From the NCBI RefSeq assembly GCF_029873635.1, contig NC_080423.1, positions 106,439,988 through 106,503,987 on the forward strand: DNA of 64,000 bases, written 5' to 3'. How positions within the stretch are numbered: position 1 is the first letter of the stretch; every line of letters begins with the position of its first letter. Of the stretch, positions 46,117 to 57,972 are shown piece after piece. This DNA comes from Malania oleifera. Its lineage: Eukaryota > Streptophyta > Magnoliopsida > Santalales > Ximeniaceae. Both the position numbers and the translations under genes were made by a program. Under the pieces are notes generated by a model. The model was given only the letters and a program-made list of their open reading frames with translations. It made no database searches and had not been told where the DNA came from.

Positions 46117-48219
46117 CGTAATGACCTGCTTAACTTACTAGATAATAAATCACATATAATATAGTCAACCCGAACCCGTGGGTAACGAGGACACACCTGT
46201 CATACACAGCGAAAACCTAAACAGTAGTAAAATAAATTACATTTACCAAACCATTAGTGCATAATACCAGAGTTAACTATAACCCACAATAATATTGTGT
46301 TTATATACAATTCCCATAACATCCAAAAATATATCTAGGATCCCACAACAAAAATCTCTTGATCCTAGTTTAAAACTTACCCCCCGCTAAATCTCTTGAT
46401 CCTAGTTTAAAACTTACCCTCCTAGCGGGATAGCACAACTAACTTAACGGCGACCTCGATCACCTCGATCCACCGATCCTTTTGGGTTTCCTGAAAATTA
46501 TTTAAACTAGGGTGAGACACCTCTCAGTAAGGTAAAATAAACTAAATACAATTGTGTGATAACATGAATATTTAATACTATTGTAGATATACAGTACATT
46601 TCACTTACTAGAAAACATTAATCATAACATAGTTGAGTAAACATATAATTTCATAATTCCAATAAAACTGTTCATGAATTGTCTGATGTAACTAATAATA
46701 CTAAAATTTACCCAGGATGCATAGCTAGCTGATGTCATGTATTACCCACAATGATGGGTTGTGCAGCTCGAAGGTGGGACCCAACAATGGCTGACTGACC
46801 ACTACCAAGTCAAACATGTCTGTAAGTACGATGGGCCCATCACACCTTGGTCCGAACTTCCAGGTGGACGTCTACAACTCTACACTAAAAGTCACATAGA
46901 CTATCCATCTCCCACCCCCTTTACTTACAGGGGCGGTTAGCACAAGTCTAAACTGTAATAATCTGAACTGTATAGCTACGGTACTGTGCTCCTAAAACTG
47001 AATTGAACTATCATCTGGGTTCTGATAACATATAATACATGATAATATATTGTTTAACGTAAATAGATTGATAGCATTTTTTGTAATAACATAAATAAAT
47101 GTGGCCTTACGCCGATTACTTTCATATCTGCGGCCTTGCGTCGAAATCATACATAATACACGGCATTGTGCCAGCTATCAATCACGGCCTTTCTCTGGAC
47201 ATTTCATACATATTGATCTCAATAAATATATCATTTATCATGTATTCTAAAATCATAATGTGCTACATTATTCCATAATTCTTGAAAATCACTTAAATAT
47301 ACTTTATCTGTAAAATTACCTTAACATGATACAATTTGAGTAAAATAATATTCATGCCATACAATTCTGAATAAAACCATATATTTTATTGTGAAATCGT
47401 ATTTTCTGGCATTTTATACTAAAAGCATACATTCCAGTGTAACAATAGTACTTTCCCAGTTATGCATTTTCTAAAAAATACTCAGATATAATACATGCTT
47501 TCTGAACATAAATCTGCTAATAATTTAATAATAATTTTCATGAAAAAAATACTGCTTTAGTTTATTCCCTTACCTGAAAACTGAAAAAAGCGCCTATGAA
47601 ATTTTAGTCCTGCACTCGCAGGGTTCCTCGTTCAACACCTTGAAAACAACATCTCTCAGAACTAAATTTCAGTATTTCTCTGTATACTACATTTCTTGTA
47701 ACTATGGTAAAGCCAAATATTGAATAAAAGGTCTTACCTTGAATTTGGGATGAAATCCAAGGCAGCTTCACCCACGATCCACTCAGGCAGACTTGAAGAG
47801 AACTTCCTCAGGAGTGTCGCGGTGGCCTCGGATCGTTGAACCAGCAAGAATCCGGCCCAAAATCTTAGAGAGAAGGAGAATGGGTTGTACAGGAGAGAAA
47901 GGAATTTGTGCATGAATTTTGGCCAAAAAAATGAAGTTTAGGCCTATTTATACACTGACCTTCGTCAACGAGCCACGTCACTTCGTCGACGAGGTCAAGA
48001 AGGAAGTTCGTCGACGAATGCTCACCACTCGTCGACGAAATTCAGAATTACGAAATATCTCTTGTTATCTTCTCGTCGACAAGACACGTCCTCGTCGACA
48101 AGCCCCTTATGTGTTCTCGTCTACAAATCCCTTGTCTTCGTCGACGAGACCTTATTTAAAATCCTTATTTTCTTTCCTCCTCCTATTATTAAATTACGAT
48201 AATTATTCGGGTCTCTACA
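46117..48219 (-). repeat. G2 3' LTR
   Basis: 2,103 bp. First base of the canonical TG (plus-strand left end) is C instead of T. TATA box TATAAATA (complement of 47945-47952). About eight CGTCGACGA-like motifs at 47963-48150 upstream of it. Several GGCCTTGCGCCGAAATC-like units near 47100-47210. Confidence 0.95.
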
Positions 48220-48474
48220 TTCTCCCCTCCTTATAAAATTTTGTCCTCGAAATTTACTATTCATATGATTCGTCATCCCTTTAAAAATAAATGGTCTACT
48301 TATTTTATTACTTACCCTCACTTATGGCAAAGGAATACCATGGTTACATTCTAAGTTATGGGAGATTACATATATAAAATAAAATTTCCCAAAACTAAAA
48401 TATTACTTACTATCTAAACTACTATATGTACCTACAAAAGAAATATTACTTAACTATTTACACTTTACCCGACT

Positions 48475-48960
48475 ATAATTAAACTTCTTTGAATAATTGC
48501 GGGTATTTCCGTCTTATCTGTTCCTCGAACTCTCAAGAAGCCTCTTCTATTGCATGATTTTTCCAAAAAACCTTTACCAGAGGAATCTTCTTATTACGCA
48601 ATTCCTGTTCTCTTTTATCCAGAATCTGTACTCGTACCTCCTTATAAACTAGTGAATCATTGAGTTATAGTTCACCATAACTGATTACATGAGAAGGGTT
48701 TGGGACATATTTCCTCAACATGGAAACGTGAAATATGTCGTGTATCCTAGACAATACAGGTGGTAAAGCTAACCTATAGGAAACCGGCCCCACTTTCTCT
48801 AGAATCTCAAACGGATCGATGAACTTAAGACTAAGTTTACCTTTCCTTCCAAATCTCATAACCCCTTTTAACGAAGTTATTTTCAAAAATACATGGTTAC
48901 CAATATCAAATTTCAATTTCCTGCGGCGATTATCGGCATAACTCTTCTTTTGGTTCTAAG
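48475..48960 (-). pseudogene. G2 integrase C-terminus and chromodomain-like end
   Basis: Contains GNHVFLKITSLKGVMRFGRK, EKVGPVSYRLALPP and RIHDIFHVSMLRKYVPNPSH (48680-48916), then VRVQILDKREQELRNKKIPL and VKVFWKNHAIEEAS before a stop at a position where chromodomains carry Trp. The tail is chromodomain-like, as in Tekay-type chromoviruses, where it guides insertion to particular chromatin. Confidence 0.8.
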
Positions 48961-49950
48961 CTGCACTGATTTTATCTCTGATGAGCCAAACCTTATCGCA
49001 TTCTTGCTACACTAACTTTGGTCCCACAACTCACCGCTCACCCACCTCATTCAATATAAAGGAGAATTACATCTCCTATCATACAATGTCTCAAACGGTG
49101 TTATACCAATGCTAGCTTGATAACTGTTATTATATGCAAACTTTACCAGCGGCATGAATTGAGTCCAACTACCCTCAAAGTCTAGCACGCATGCTCGAAG
49201 CATATCTTCTAATGTCTGTATCGTCCTCTCAGTCTGCTCGTTTGATTGGGGATGGAATTTCGTGTTAAAAGAAAACTGAGACCCTAAAGCTTCCTGCAAG
49301 CTTCTCCAAAAACATGACGTAAAATGTGGGTCTCAATCTGACACTATAGATACTGACACTCCGTGAGAATGGACTACCTTTTGAATATAAATTCCCGCCA
49401 AATGGTTAAGGGAATAATTGATCTTGATAGGTAGGAAATGGGTGATCTTAGTCAACTGATCTATAATCACCCATATCACATTCTAGCCATGCAATGCCGA
49501 TGGTAGTCCTGAAACAAAATCCATGGATATATGATCCCACTTCCACTCTGGGATAAATAGGGGCTGCAACTGAACTGCCACCCTTTGGTGCTGAGCTTTT
49601 ACCTGCTAGCACATCAAACACTGTGCTACATATTCAGCGATCTCTTTCTTTATACCGCTTCACTAATAAAACTCTAGCAGATCCCTATACATTTTCGTAC
49701 TGTCGGGATGAACTGTGTATAAAGATCTATGAGCCTCCTCTAGAATGGTCTTTCTGATATCAGCATTAGTAGGAACACACAATCTGGAATGGAACCACAG
49801 GGTTCCATCATCTGTAATGCAAAATTCCTTTCCTTAACTAGTCTGTACTCTAACCATCACCCCCGCTAATTCTGGATCTTTCTTCTGTGCAGCTTTAATC
49901 CTTTCCTGCAAAGTAGGCTGCACCACTAAACTAGCAATGCATGCCTAAGG
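48961..49950 (-). pseudogene. G2 integrase core (broken)
   Basis: Zinc-binding region near 49600-49780 (RLCVPTNADIRKTILEEAH and AQCLMC), first Asp in [13 protein letters not shown] (about 49500-49535), second in SIVSD-DPHFTS with a stop inside, and Glu in PQSNEQTERTIQTLEDML. Continuous homologue of the G1 integrase, which made it possible to place the G2 insertion site. Confidence 0.85.
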
Positions 49951-51430
49951 GTCACTCTCGAGTAATTCTATTCCGAGTCTCTCTAGATCCATTATAATTG
50001 GATACTGAATCTCCATAGCTGCCAATGCTGATCCCACAGACTTCCTGCTCAGTGCATCAGCTACCACGTTTGCTTTTCCTGGGTGATAACTGATAGTGCA
50101 ATCAAAATCTTCAATTAGCTCCAATCACCTTCTCTGTCTCATATTCAATTCCTTCTGAGTGAAGAAGTATTTTAAACTCTTATGGTCGGAGAAAATTTCA
50201 CATCGCTCGCCATACAGGTAATGCCTCCAAATTTTCAATGCATGTACTAGTGCAGCCATTTTCAGATCATCAGTAGGGTAGTTCTTCTTATACTCTTTCA
50301 GCTGCCTAGAAGCATACGCTACTACCCTACCATGTTGCATCAATACATAGCCAAGTCCCTTCAAGGATGCATCATTGTAGATAACGTAACCTTCACCCCC
50401 TAACGGAATGACAAATACTGGTGTTGTGACTAGCCTTTGCTTCAATTCCTAAAAACTTTGCTCACAACTGTTGTCCCATTCAAATATGGCGTTCTTTCTA
50501 GTCATTCGTGTCAGGGGCCTTGATAACACTGAGAATCTCTTGATAAAACAACGATAATAACCAGCTAACCCCAAGAAACTCATGATTTCCTGGACGTTCC
50601 TCGGTCTAGTTCAATTCACTACTGCATCAATTTTACTAGGATCTACAGAAATTTCATCCCCTGAGATAACGTGCCCCAAAAACACAACTTTCTTGAGCCA
50701 TAACTCACATTTACTGAATTTGGCATACAACTTCTTTTCCCCTGAGCGTTTGTAAAACTTGCCTCAAATGTATCTCATTCTCCTTATAGCTCCTCGAATA
50801 GACCAGTACATCATCAATAAAAATAACTACAATCTGGTCTAAATGTTGGTGGAAGATCCTATTCATCAAATCCATAAATATTGTAGGAACATTCGTCAGA
50901 TCAAACGACATAACAAGAAACTCATAATACCCATACCTGGTCCTAAAGGCCATCTTCAATACATCTTCCGCCCCTACCTTTACTTGATGGTAGCTTGATC
51001 TGAAATCAATCTTAGTATACACCCATGCACCTTGGAGCTGGTCAAATAGATCATCAATATGGGGTAGAGGATAATTCTTATTGATTGTCACTTTATTAAT
51101 TTCCCTATAATCTAAACACATCCTCATGGACCCGTCTTTCTTCTTCACAAATAATACAGGAGCTCCCCATAGAGATACACTAGGTCGTATAAAACCCTCA
51201 TCAAGCAAATCCTGCAACTGATTCTTTAATTTTTCCAACTCTACTGGCACCATTCGGTAAGGTGCTTTAGAGATTGGCGCTGTACCTAGAAGCAGATCAA
51301 TAGGAAAATCTACCTCATGATCAGGTAGCAAGCCTGGTAGTTCATATGGAAACACATCTGTAAACTCTTTTACTACTGGCGTACTAGTAAGTTTCAATTC
51401 ATTCCCTGACATTTCCTTCACAAAGGCCAT
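49951..51430 (-). pseudogene. G2 reverse transcriptase and RNase H
   Basis: RT from about 51430: [60 protein letters not shown] and catalytic [11 protein letters not shown] (about 50800-50835). A frameshift lies near 50720. RNase H at 50125-50445: [52 protein letters not shown], followed by DALSRKSVGS. The RT frame of 239 codons is the longest intact stretch in G2. Confidence 0.9.
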
Positions 51431-51436
51431 GAATCC

Positions 51437-51850
51437 CTAACAACCACTTAAGAGCAGTCTCCTCGCCTGAATGGCTGAAACTAACTGAGGTAGGGATTGC
51501 ACTCGCGACCCTATAAACTTGAATTTTGGTCTTCTTGGGGGTTTGAATATCACTTCTCTTGAATGACAATCTATATTGGCAAAATTAGCTGCTAGCCAAT
51601 TCATGCCGAATATGACATCAAACCCGTGCATGTCCAGCACTATCAAATTAGCAGATAAAATTCTTCCCTGAATATCAACTGGACAGCCATGGAGCACCTT
51701 ACCACACCTCACTGCTGACCCGGTCGGTGTAGTCACTAATAATTCGATGTCTAATAACTATGTTTCTGCCCCACATAATTTAGTGCACTCCATAGACACA
51801 AACGAGTGTGTAGCTCCTTAATTAAATAATGCAATAACTTTAAATGAAAA
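51437..51850 (-). pseudogene. G2 aspartic protease (active site lost)
   Basis: Region reads GATHSFVSMECTKLCGAET, then VLHGCPVDIQGRILSANLIV, LDMHGFDVIFGMNWLAANFA. The active-site Asp-Ser before GATHSF has become Asn-stop (AATTAA), so the protease is dead independently of the other damage. Confidence 0.8.
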
Positions 51851-52957
51851 CATACTAACCATACCTGTCACCACGTCACCAGCTGTCTTAGCATCACCCG
51901 GCGTCAAAGCAAAAACTCTAGCTGGAGCCATATTCCTATGCTGACCTCCATGTGGCGCCTGATAACCTCCTCGAGCAGGTTTAGTAGTGGGAGCAACACC
52001 AATCTGAGCCTGACAATCTCTCATCACATGCCTTGACTCCCCACATTGGTAGCAAATACCTCGACTGACAAGACACTCGCCCGAATGTCTCTTCCTACAA
52101 GTCAGGCAAGCTGGAAGTGGCTGCATACCCTGAAAACCATGATTTCCCGTCTCCTACCTCCGGTCTCTATAGTAGCCACATCTCTTCCATGAACCACGAC
52201 TAGACCTTTTCTGGGAACCAGACAGCGTGGATCTGTTCCTCTGTCTTTGTTCCTTAGCCTCCAACCGCTCTCCAATTTTTGCTATAGTGACCCTATCCAC
52301 CAACTCAATAAGACCCTACAACTTTAGTATTGACACCTACTTATATATTTCTCTCCTTAGACCTCTTTTAAATTGTCTTACCTTCTTCGTCTCATCCAGA
52401 ATAATGTACGGGGCGAAGCGAGATAGTTCAATAAATCTTACCGCGTACTGTTGCACTGTTTGCTATCCCTGCTTCAGATTCAGGAACTCCTCAATCCTAA
52501 CTTCCTTAGACGTGGCTGGACAATACCTGTCGAAAAATATCTCCTTAAATCGCTTCCATGTCATCTACATAGGTACTGTCCTCTGCTACTTTAGGAGTTT
52601 TACTAATGTCCACCATCTCTCAACCTCTCCAGTCAGTTTATACGTAACAAACAACACCCTCTGCTCCTCAGTATACTGTAGCACTGCAAACACTTTCTCA
52701 ATCTCCTGCACCTAGTTTTCAATAACTGTAGGATCAGTTCCTCCTGAGAAATCCAGAGGATTCATCTTAATAAACTTCTCGATCGAGCTGTCGTGGCCTG
52801 CCAACGGACCACCCTATTTTCTAGAGCTCCTGGCAATTTCAACCATGACTTGCTGTGCCATATTGTGCAGTACTGCATCTGAATCACCACCTGCAGCGCC
52901 TGATGTTCCAGCCCCTTCATTCCCACTAGCATGGGCACCACTGCCTCTAGGGTCCAT
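51851..52957 (-). pseudogene. G2 gag (broken)
   Basis: ATG at 52957 is the first start after the PBS; N-terminus MDPRGSGAHASGNEGAG. Retrotrans_gag-type block MNPLDFSGGTDPTVIEN and RFIELSRFAPYI; zinc knuckle CYQCGESRHVMRDC at about 52020-52063. Stops inside include TAG codons at expected Trp and Gln positions. 52958-53257 is untranslated leader. Confidence 0.8.
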
Positions 52958-53272
52958 CCTAAAAAATAATAACTTAACTTAGGACCCTACCATCGTAACA
53001 TGTCATCTAATTAATATATTACGTCTTAAACTAATTTTTCACCCATGATCTGGATTCAAGGTTCAATCCTGCAACCTAGATACCTAACCCAACGATAGTT
53101 TACCATGACTTTTCTGAATTCGTCACCCCAGGAAAATCACACAAACCATCACAGAAGTCCTACATCTAGACTATAAAACCAAACCTTAAATTCCCTTATC
53201 CTATACTCTAGTATTATTACTACTGCATTCTAAAGTCTACAGAATCTAGCAGCCTAAGCTCTGATACCAAAC

Positions 53273-55366
53273 TGTAATGACCTACTTAACTTACTACATA
53301 ATAAATCACATATAATATAGTCAACTCGAACTCATGGGTAACGGGGACACACCTGTCATACACAACGAAAACCTAAGCAGCAGTGAAATAAATTACATTC
53401 ACCAAACCATATAATGCATAATACCAGAGTTAACTACAATCCACAATAATACTGTGTTTATATATAATCCCCAAAACATCCAAAAATATATTTAGGATCC
53501 CACAACAAAAATCTCCTGATCCTAGTTCAAAACTTACCCTCCTAGCAGGTAGCACAATTAACTCAACGGCGGCGTCGATCCGCCAGTCTTTCCGGGTTTC
53601 CTGAAAATTATTTAAGCTGGGGTGAGGCACCTCTTAGTAAGGGAAAATAAACTAAATATAGCTGTGTGGCAACGTGAATATTTAATGCTATAGTAGATAT
53701 ACAGTACATTTCACATACTATAAAACATTGATCATAACATAGCTAAGTAAACATATAATTTCATAATTATAATAAATCACACTGTTCATGAATTGTATGA
53801 TGTAACTAATAATACTGAAATTTACCCAAGATGCATAACTAACTGATGTCATGTATTACCCCCATAACGGTTTATGCAGCCCGAAGGCGGGACGCGACAA
53901 TGGATGGCTGACCACTGCCGAGTCAAACATGTCTGTAAGTACGATGAGTTCGTCACACCCTGGTCCGAACTGTCAGGTGGATGTCTACAACTCTACACTG
54001 AAAGTCACATTGACTATCCATCTCCCACCCCCTCTACTTGCAAGTGCAGTTAGCACAAGTCTGAATTGTAAAAATCTCAATTGTATAGCTACGATACCGT
54101 GCTCTTGAAACTGAACTGAACTATCATCCGGGTTTTTATAACATATAATACACGATAATATACTATTTAACGTAAATAGATTGATATCATTTTCTGTAAA
54201 AACATAAATAAATGCGACCTTGCACTAATTACTTTCATATTCGCGACCTTGCGCCGAAATCATTCATAAATACAGCCTTATGCCGAAATCATACATAATA
54301 CATGGCCTTGTGCCGACTATCAATCACGGCCTTTCGCCAGACATTTCATACATATTGATCTCAATAAATATATCATTTATCATGTATTCTAAAATCATAA
54401 TGTGTTACATTATTTCATAATTCTTGAAAATCACTGAAATATACTTTATCTATAAAATTACCTTAACATGATACAATTTGAGTAAAATAATATTCATGTC
54501 ATACAATGCTGAATAAAACCATACATTTTATTGTGAAATCGTATTTTCTGGCATTTTATACTAAAAACATACATTCCAGTGTAACAGCAATATTTTCCCA
54601 GTTATGCATTTTCTAAAAAATACTCAGATATAATACATGCTTTTTGAGCACAAATCTGCTAATAATTTAATAATAATTTTCATGAAAAAAATACTGTTTT
54701 AGTTTATTCCCTTACCTGAAAACTGAAAAAAAAACCCTATGAAATTTTAGTCATGCACCCGCAGGGTTCCCCGTTCAACACCCTGAAAACAACATCTCTC
54801 AGAACTAAATTTCAGTATTTATCTGTATACTACATTTCTTGTAACTATGATAAAACTAAATATTAAATAAAAGGTCTTACCTTGAATTTGGATGAAATCC
54901 AAGGCAGCCTCACCCATGATCCACTCAGGCAGACTTAAAGAGAACTTCCCCAGAAGTATCGTGGTGGCCTCGAATCGTCGAACCGGCAAGAATCTGGCCC
55001 AAAATCTTAGAGAGAAGGAGAATGGGTCGTATAGGAGAGAGAGGAATTTGTGCATGAATTTCGGCAAAAAAAATGAAGTTTAGGCTTATTTATACACTAG
55101 CCTTCGTCGACGAGGTCAAGAAGGAAGTTCATCGACAAATGCTCACCGCTCATCAATGAAATTTAGAACTGCGAAATATCCTCTTGGTATCTTCTCGTCG
55201 ATGAGACACGTCCCCGTAGACGAACCCCTTATGTGTTCTCATCAACGAGCCCCTTATGTGTTCTCGTCGACGAATCCCCTGTGTTCGTCGATGAGACCTT
55301 ATTTAAAATACTTCTTTTCTCTACTCACCCTATTATTAAATTACGATAATTATTTAGGTCTCTACA
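53273..55366 (-). repeat. G2 5' LTR
   Basis: 2,094 bp, TG...CA. TATA box TATAAATA (complement of 55087-55094) with CGTCGACGA-like motifs at 55103-55300. Conserved block with GCAGCCCGAAGGCGGGAC at 53876-53893. Confidence 0.95.
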
Positions 55367-55371
55367 CAAAC

Positions 55372-55723
55372 AATCTACAATCACCCAGATTGCATTATGG
55401 TCATGCAATGCCGACGGAAGCCCTGAAATAAAATCCATAGATATGTGATCCCATTTTCACTATGGGATAAAAGGTTACTACAACTGACCTGCAGGCCTCT
55501 AGTGCTCAGCCTTTACCTGCTGGCACGTCAAACACTAGTCTACATACTTGGCAATCTCCTTCTTCATACCACTTCACAGATAAGATTCTCACAGATCCCT
55601 ATACATTTTCATGCTGCCGGGATGAACTGTGTATAAAGATCTGTGAGTCTCTTCTATAATGGTCCTTCTGATTTCAGCATCTGCAGGAACATATAATCTA
55701 GAAAGAAATCGCAAAGCTTCGTC
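55372..55723 (-). pseudogene. G1 integrase N-terminal half
   Basis: Carries [18 protein letters not shown] with the first catalytic Asp (about 55400-55440) and the upstream integrase zinc-region remnants to 55723. Joins 46116 on the other side of G2. Confidence 0.75.
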
Positions 55724-55728
55724 ATATG

Positions 55729-57967
55729 TGAAATTAGGAATAGCTTCCCAAGAGGGGGGGTGAATTGGCTTTTAAAACTTTCTTTTAACTTCTTTTAAGA
55801 ATCCTTAACTTCTTTAAACACTTAACCAATTCTTTAACTTGTTTGTTTAATTTAACCAATCACACAATTAAACAACCAATCAATTAAACACAATCTTCAA
55901 ACCAAACAATTAATTTATTTGCAAAGTACAAGTTAAACAACAAACAACCAAACCAAGATATAAAGTATTCAGCACTTTGGTAATATAAGATCTTGAGACA
56001 GTTTGTTTGTTTATATAAGCCCCGTGATTATGAATTTGTAAGCCTTGTAGTTGAATAGGAATTTATGCTTGCTGATGTAAGGCCCTGTATAGATGAATCC
56101 AATCACTCTTTCCAAATATTTAGAACTCAAATAAACTCTTGGTAAATTTATCTTTGGGATGTTAACCAAGTAACGTACTCCCGTATGGTTTCCGCAAGAT
56201 ATGGTGTAACTAACGTACTCCCTTTCGGTTTCCGCAACCCAAATCAAAATTAAACCTTAAGTTTGTTTGATTTCCAAATATATGTAGTTTATATGATTTT
56301 CAAATTTAAACCATCCACGCAATTTAAATATGCACTAAAAATAAAGAATAAGAAAAGAGAGAGTGAGACGGGGATTTTTACGAGGTTCAGCTTATACCCA
56401 GCCTACGTCCTTGCCTTTGGAAAAACCACCAAAGGATTCACTAAACCTGTTCCATTGACGGGTGGAACAAAACCTTTATAAGCGATACTCCACGCTCAAA
56501 CACTCCTTCACTAGGCTAGAGCCCGCCTCTCCAAACGATGTCCTCTCGTTCGGTAACTCCTTTAAGCTAAAGTCTGCCTCTCTAAGCAATATCCCCTCGC
56601 TTAGCCAATGATCCAAACAATCCTTGGAACGTCAAAGAACTACAAGAAAACAAGATATAATCTGCGTATAAGTATACCCTCTCAAAGAGCAAGTTAGTAC
56701 AATTTCAGCACTTATATACTTGAATGTAAAATATCAATATGAAATATAATGAAGCTCAAGTGTAGAATTCACCAATATCCTTCTTAGATGAGGATTAAGC
56801 AGTAGTAATTCAGAGGAAGAAGGATTAGCACTTCAGAAAATCTCAACAAAAGAGTTTTGCAATGAGTGAACAAGAGAGCTTTTGAAAAAACAAAAGTGCT
56901 TTCAGCTTTACAAACAGATTTTTCAATTCTTGGATGAGTTTTGATTTGCAAAACCATGTATTTATAGGCTTTCAAACTTGTTTCCATGTTGCAAAAGTTT
57001 CCTTTGAGAGTTTCCTAAATTTTTAGAAAGTTTGGAGTTCAAACGGCTATATTTTAAAATATTAGAATTTGAAAATTTTTTCCGTTAAACAGTGTTCAGA
57101 CTTTTGAAGTCGCGAGTTCAGATGTCTGAACTGCTACTGCCTTCTTTATATTCTATCCAGAAAATCTTCAGACATCTGAACTTAATCTTCAGACGTCTGA
57201 GGTCATCTGTTCAATCATCTGAAGTCTCTCCCGTGAACAGTGTTCAAATGTCTAATAGCAGTGACCCCATTTCGGTGTTTTAGCCATAACTTTTTCTATA
57301 TAATTAAAAATTAGGTGTTATTGGTGTCAAAATAAAGCTTAGAGAAAATCCTACAACTTTCATGTTTACCACTTTTCAAAATAATGAGTTGATAGTGAAA
57401 AATGCACTTGAATACAGCTGTATAAAAACTGACAGCATTTGGAAATACTCTTTTTTGGTGCTTTTTATTCCAAAAATGATTCTAACTTTTTTAAAATAAT
57501 TTTTAGCCTTATAAAAATATTTTCTAGGTATTTTAAAAGGTATCTAGGTCTAAGAAGTTAATCTAAGAGCTTCAAAATATTTCAAACGATATTTTAAACA
57601 TTAAAGCACTTACATGAGACTTCTAAGGCATTAACATTCTAAAATTCAAGTCTTCATGCTTGCTTTGGCCCTTTCTTGGTCTTCAAGCTTTAATATTCTT
57701 TGAGCTCTCTCACTTTACTTTTCTTTGGCTCTTTTGACTTTAAACATTTCTTGGCATGCATGACCTCATATTCTTCAAGGTTTAATATATCATCTTTAAA
57801 TCCATGCTTTCCCCTTTATAAGCTTCATTTGATCCTTGTAAGCACTTTGACCTTGCTTTCTCATATATGAGCCCTGAAATAACATTACTCATACAAATAT
57901 GTTAAATTCCACTTGTTTGTTAGCATCAAAACACGATAACAAGATTTTAAGCCTTTTAAGGCCAACA
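55729..57967 (-). mobile_element. Copia (Sirevirus-like) solo LTR F, nested in G1
   Basis: 2,239 bp; plus-strand ends TGAAATTAGG...GGCCAACA, target duplication ATATG (55724-55728 and 57968-57972). Minus sense: starts TGTTGGCCTT and has TTTTGATGCTAACAAAC near its start, as Sirevirus-type LTRs often do. TATA CTATAAATA (complement of 56961-56969). No coding region. Confidence 0.85.
57105..57245 (-). promoter_or_regulatory. TTCAGACGTCTGAA palindrome array in solo LTR F
   Basis: GTTCAGATGTCTGAAC (57116-57131), CTTCAGACATCTGAAC (57167-57182), TCAGACGTCTGA (57189-57200, perfect) and a weaker unit at 57211-57226. It lies about 150-270 bp upstream of the TATA box in the LTR's own sense. Confidence 0.65.
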
Positions 57968-57972
57968 ATATG

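Larger units (their letters stand above)
46117..55366 (-). mobile_element. Ty3/gypsy retrotransposon G2 (Tekay-like), nested in G1 integrase
   Basis: 9,250 bp, structurally complete. LTRs 46117-48219 and 53273-55366; target duplication CAAAC (46112-46116 and 55367-55371). PBS TGGTATCAGAGC (53258-53269, complement) and PPT AGGAGGGGAGAA (48220-48231, complement). Gag, protease, RT, RNase H, integrase and chromodomain follow in gypsy order. Multiple stops, many of them TAG/TGA from CAG, TGG or CGA-type codons, disable it. Confidence 0.95.
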
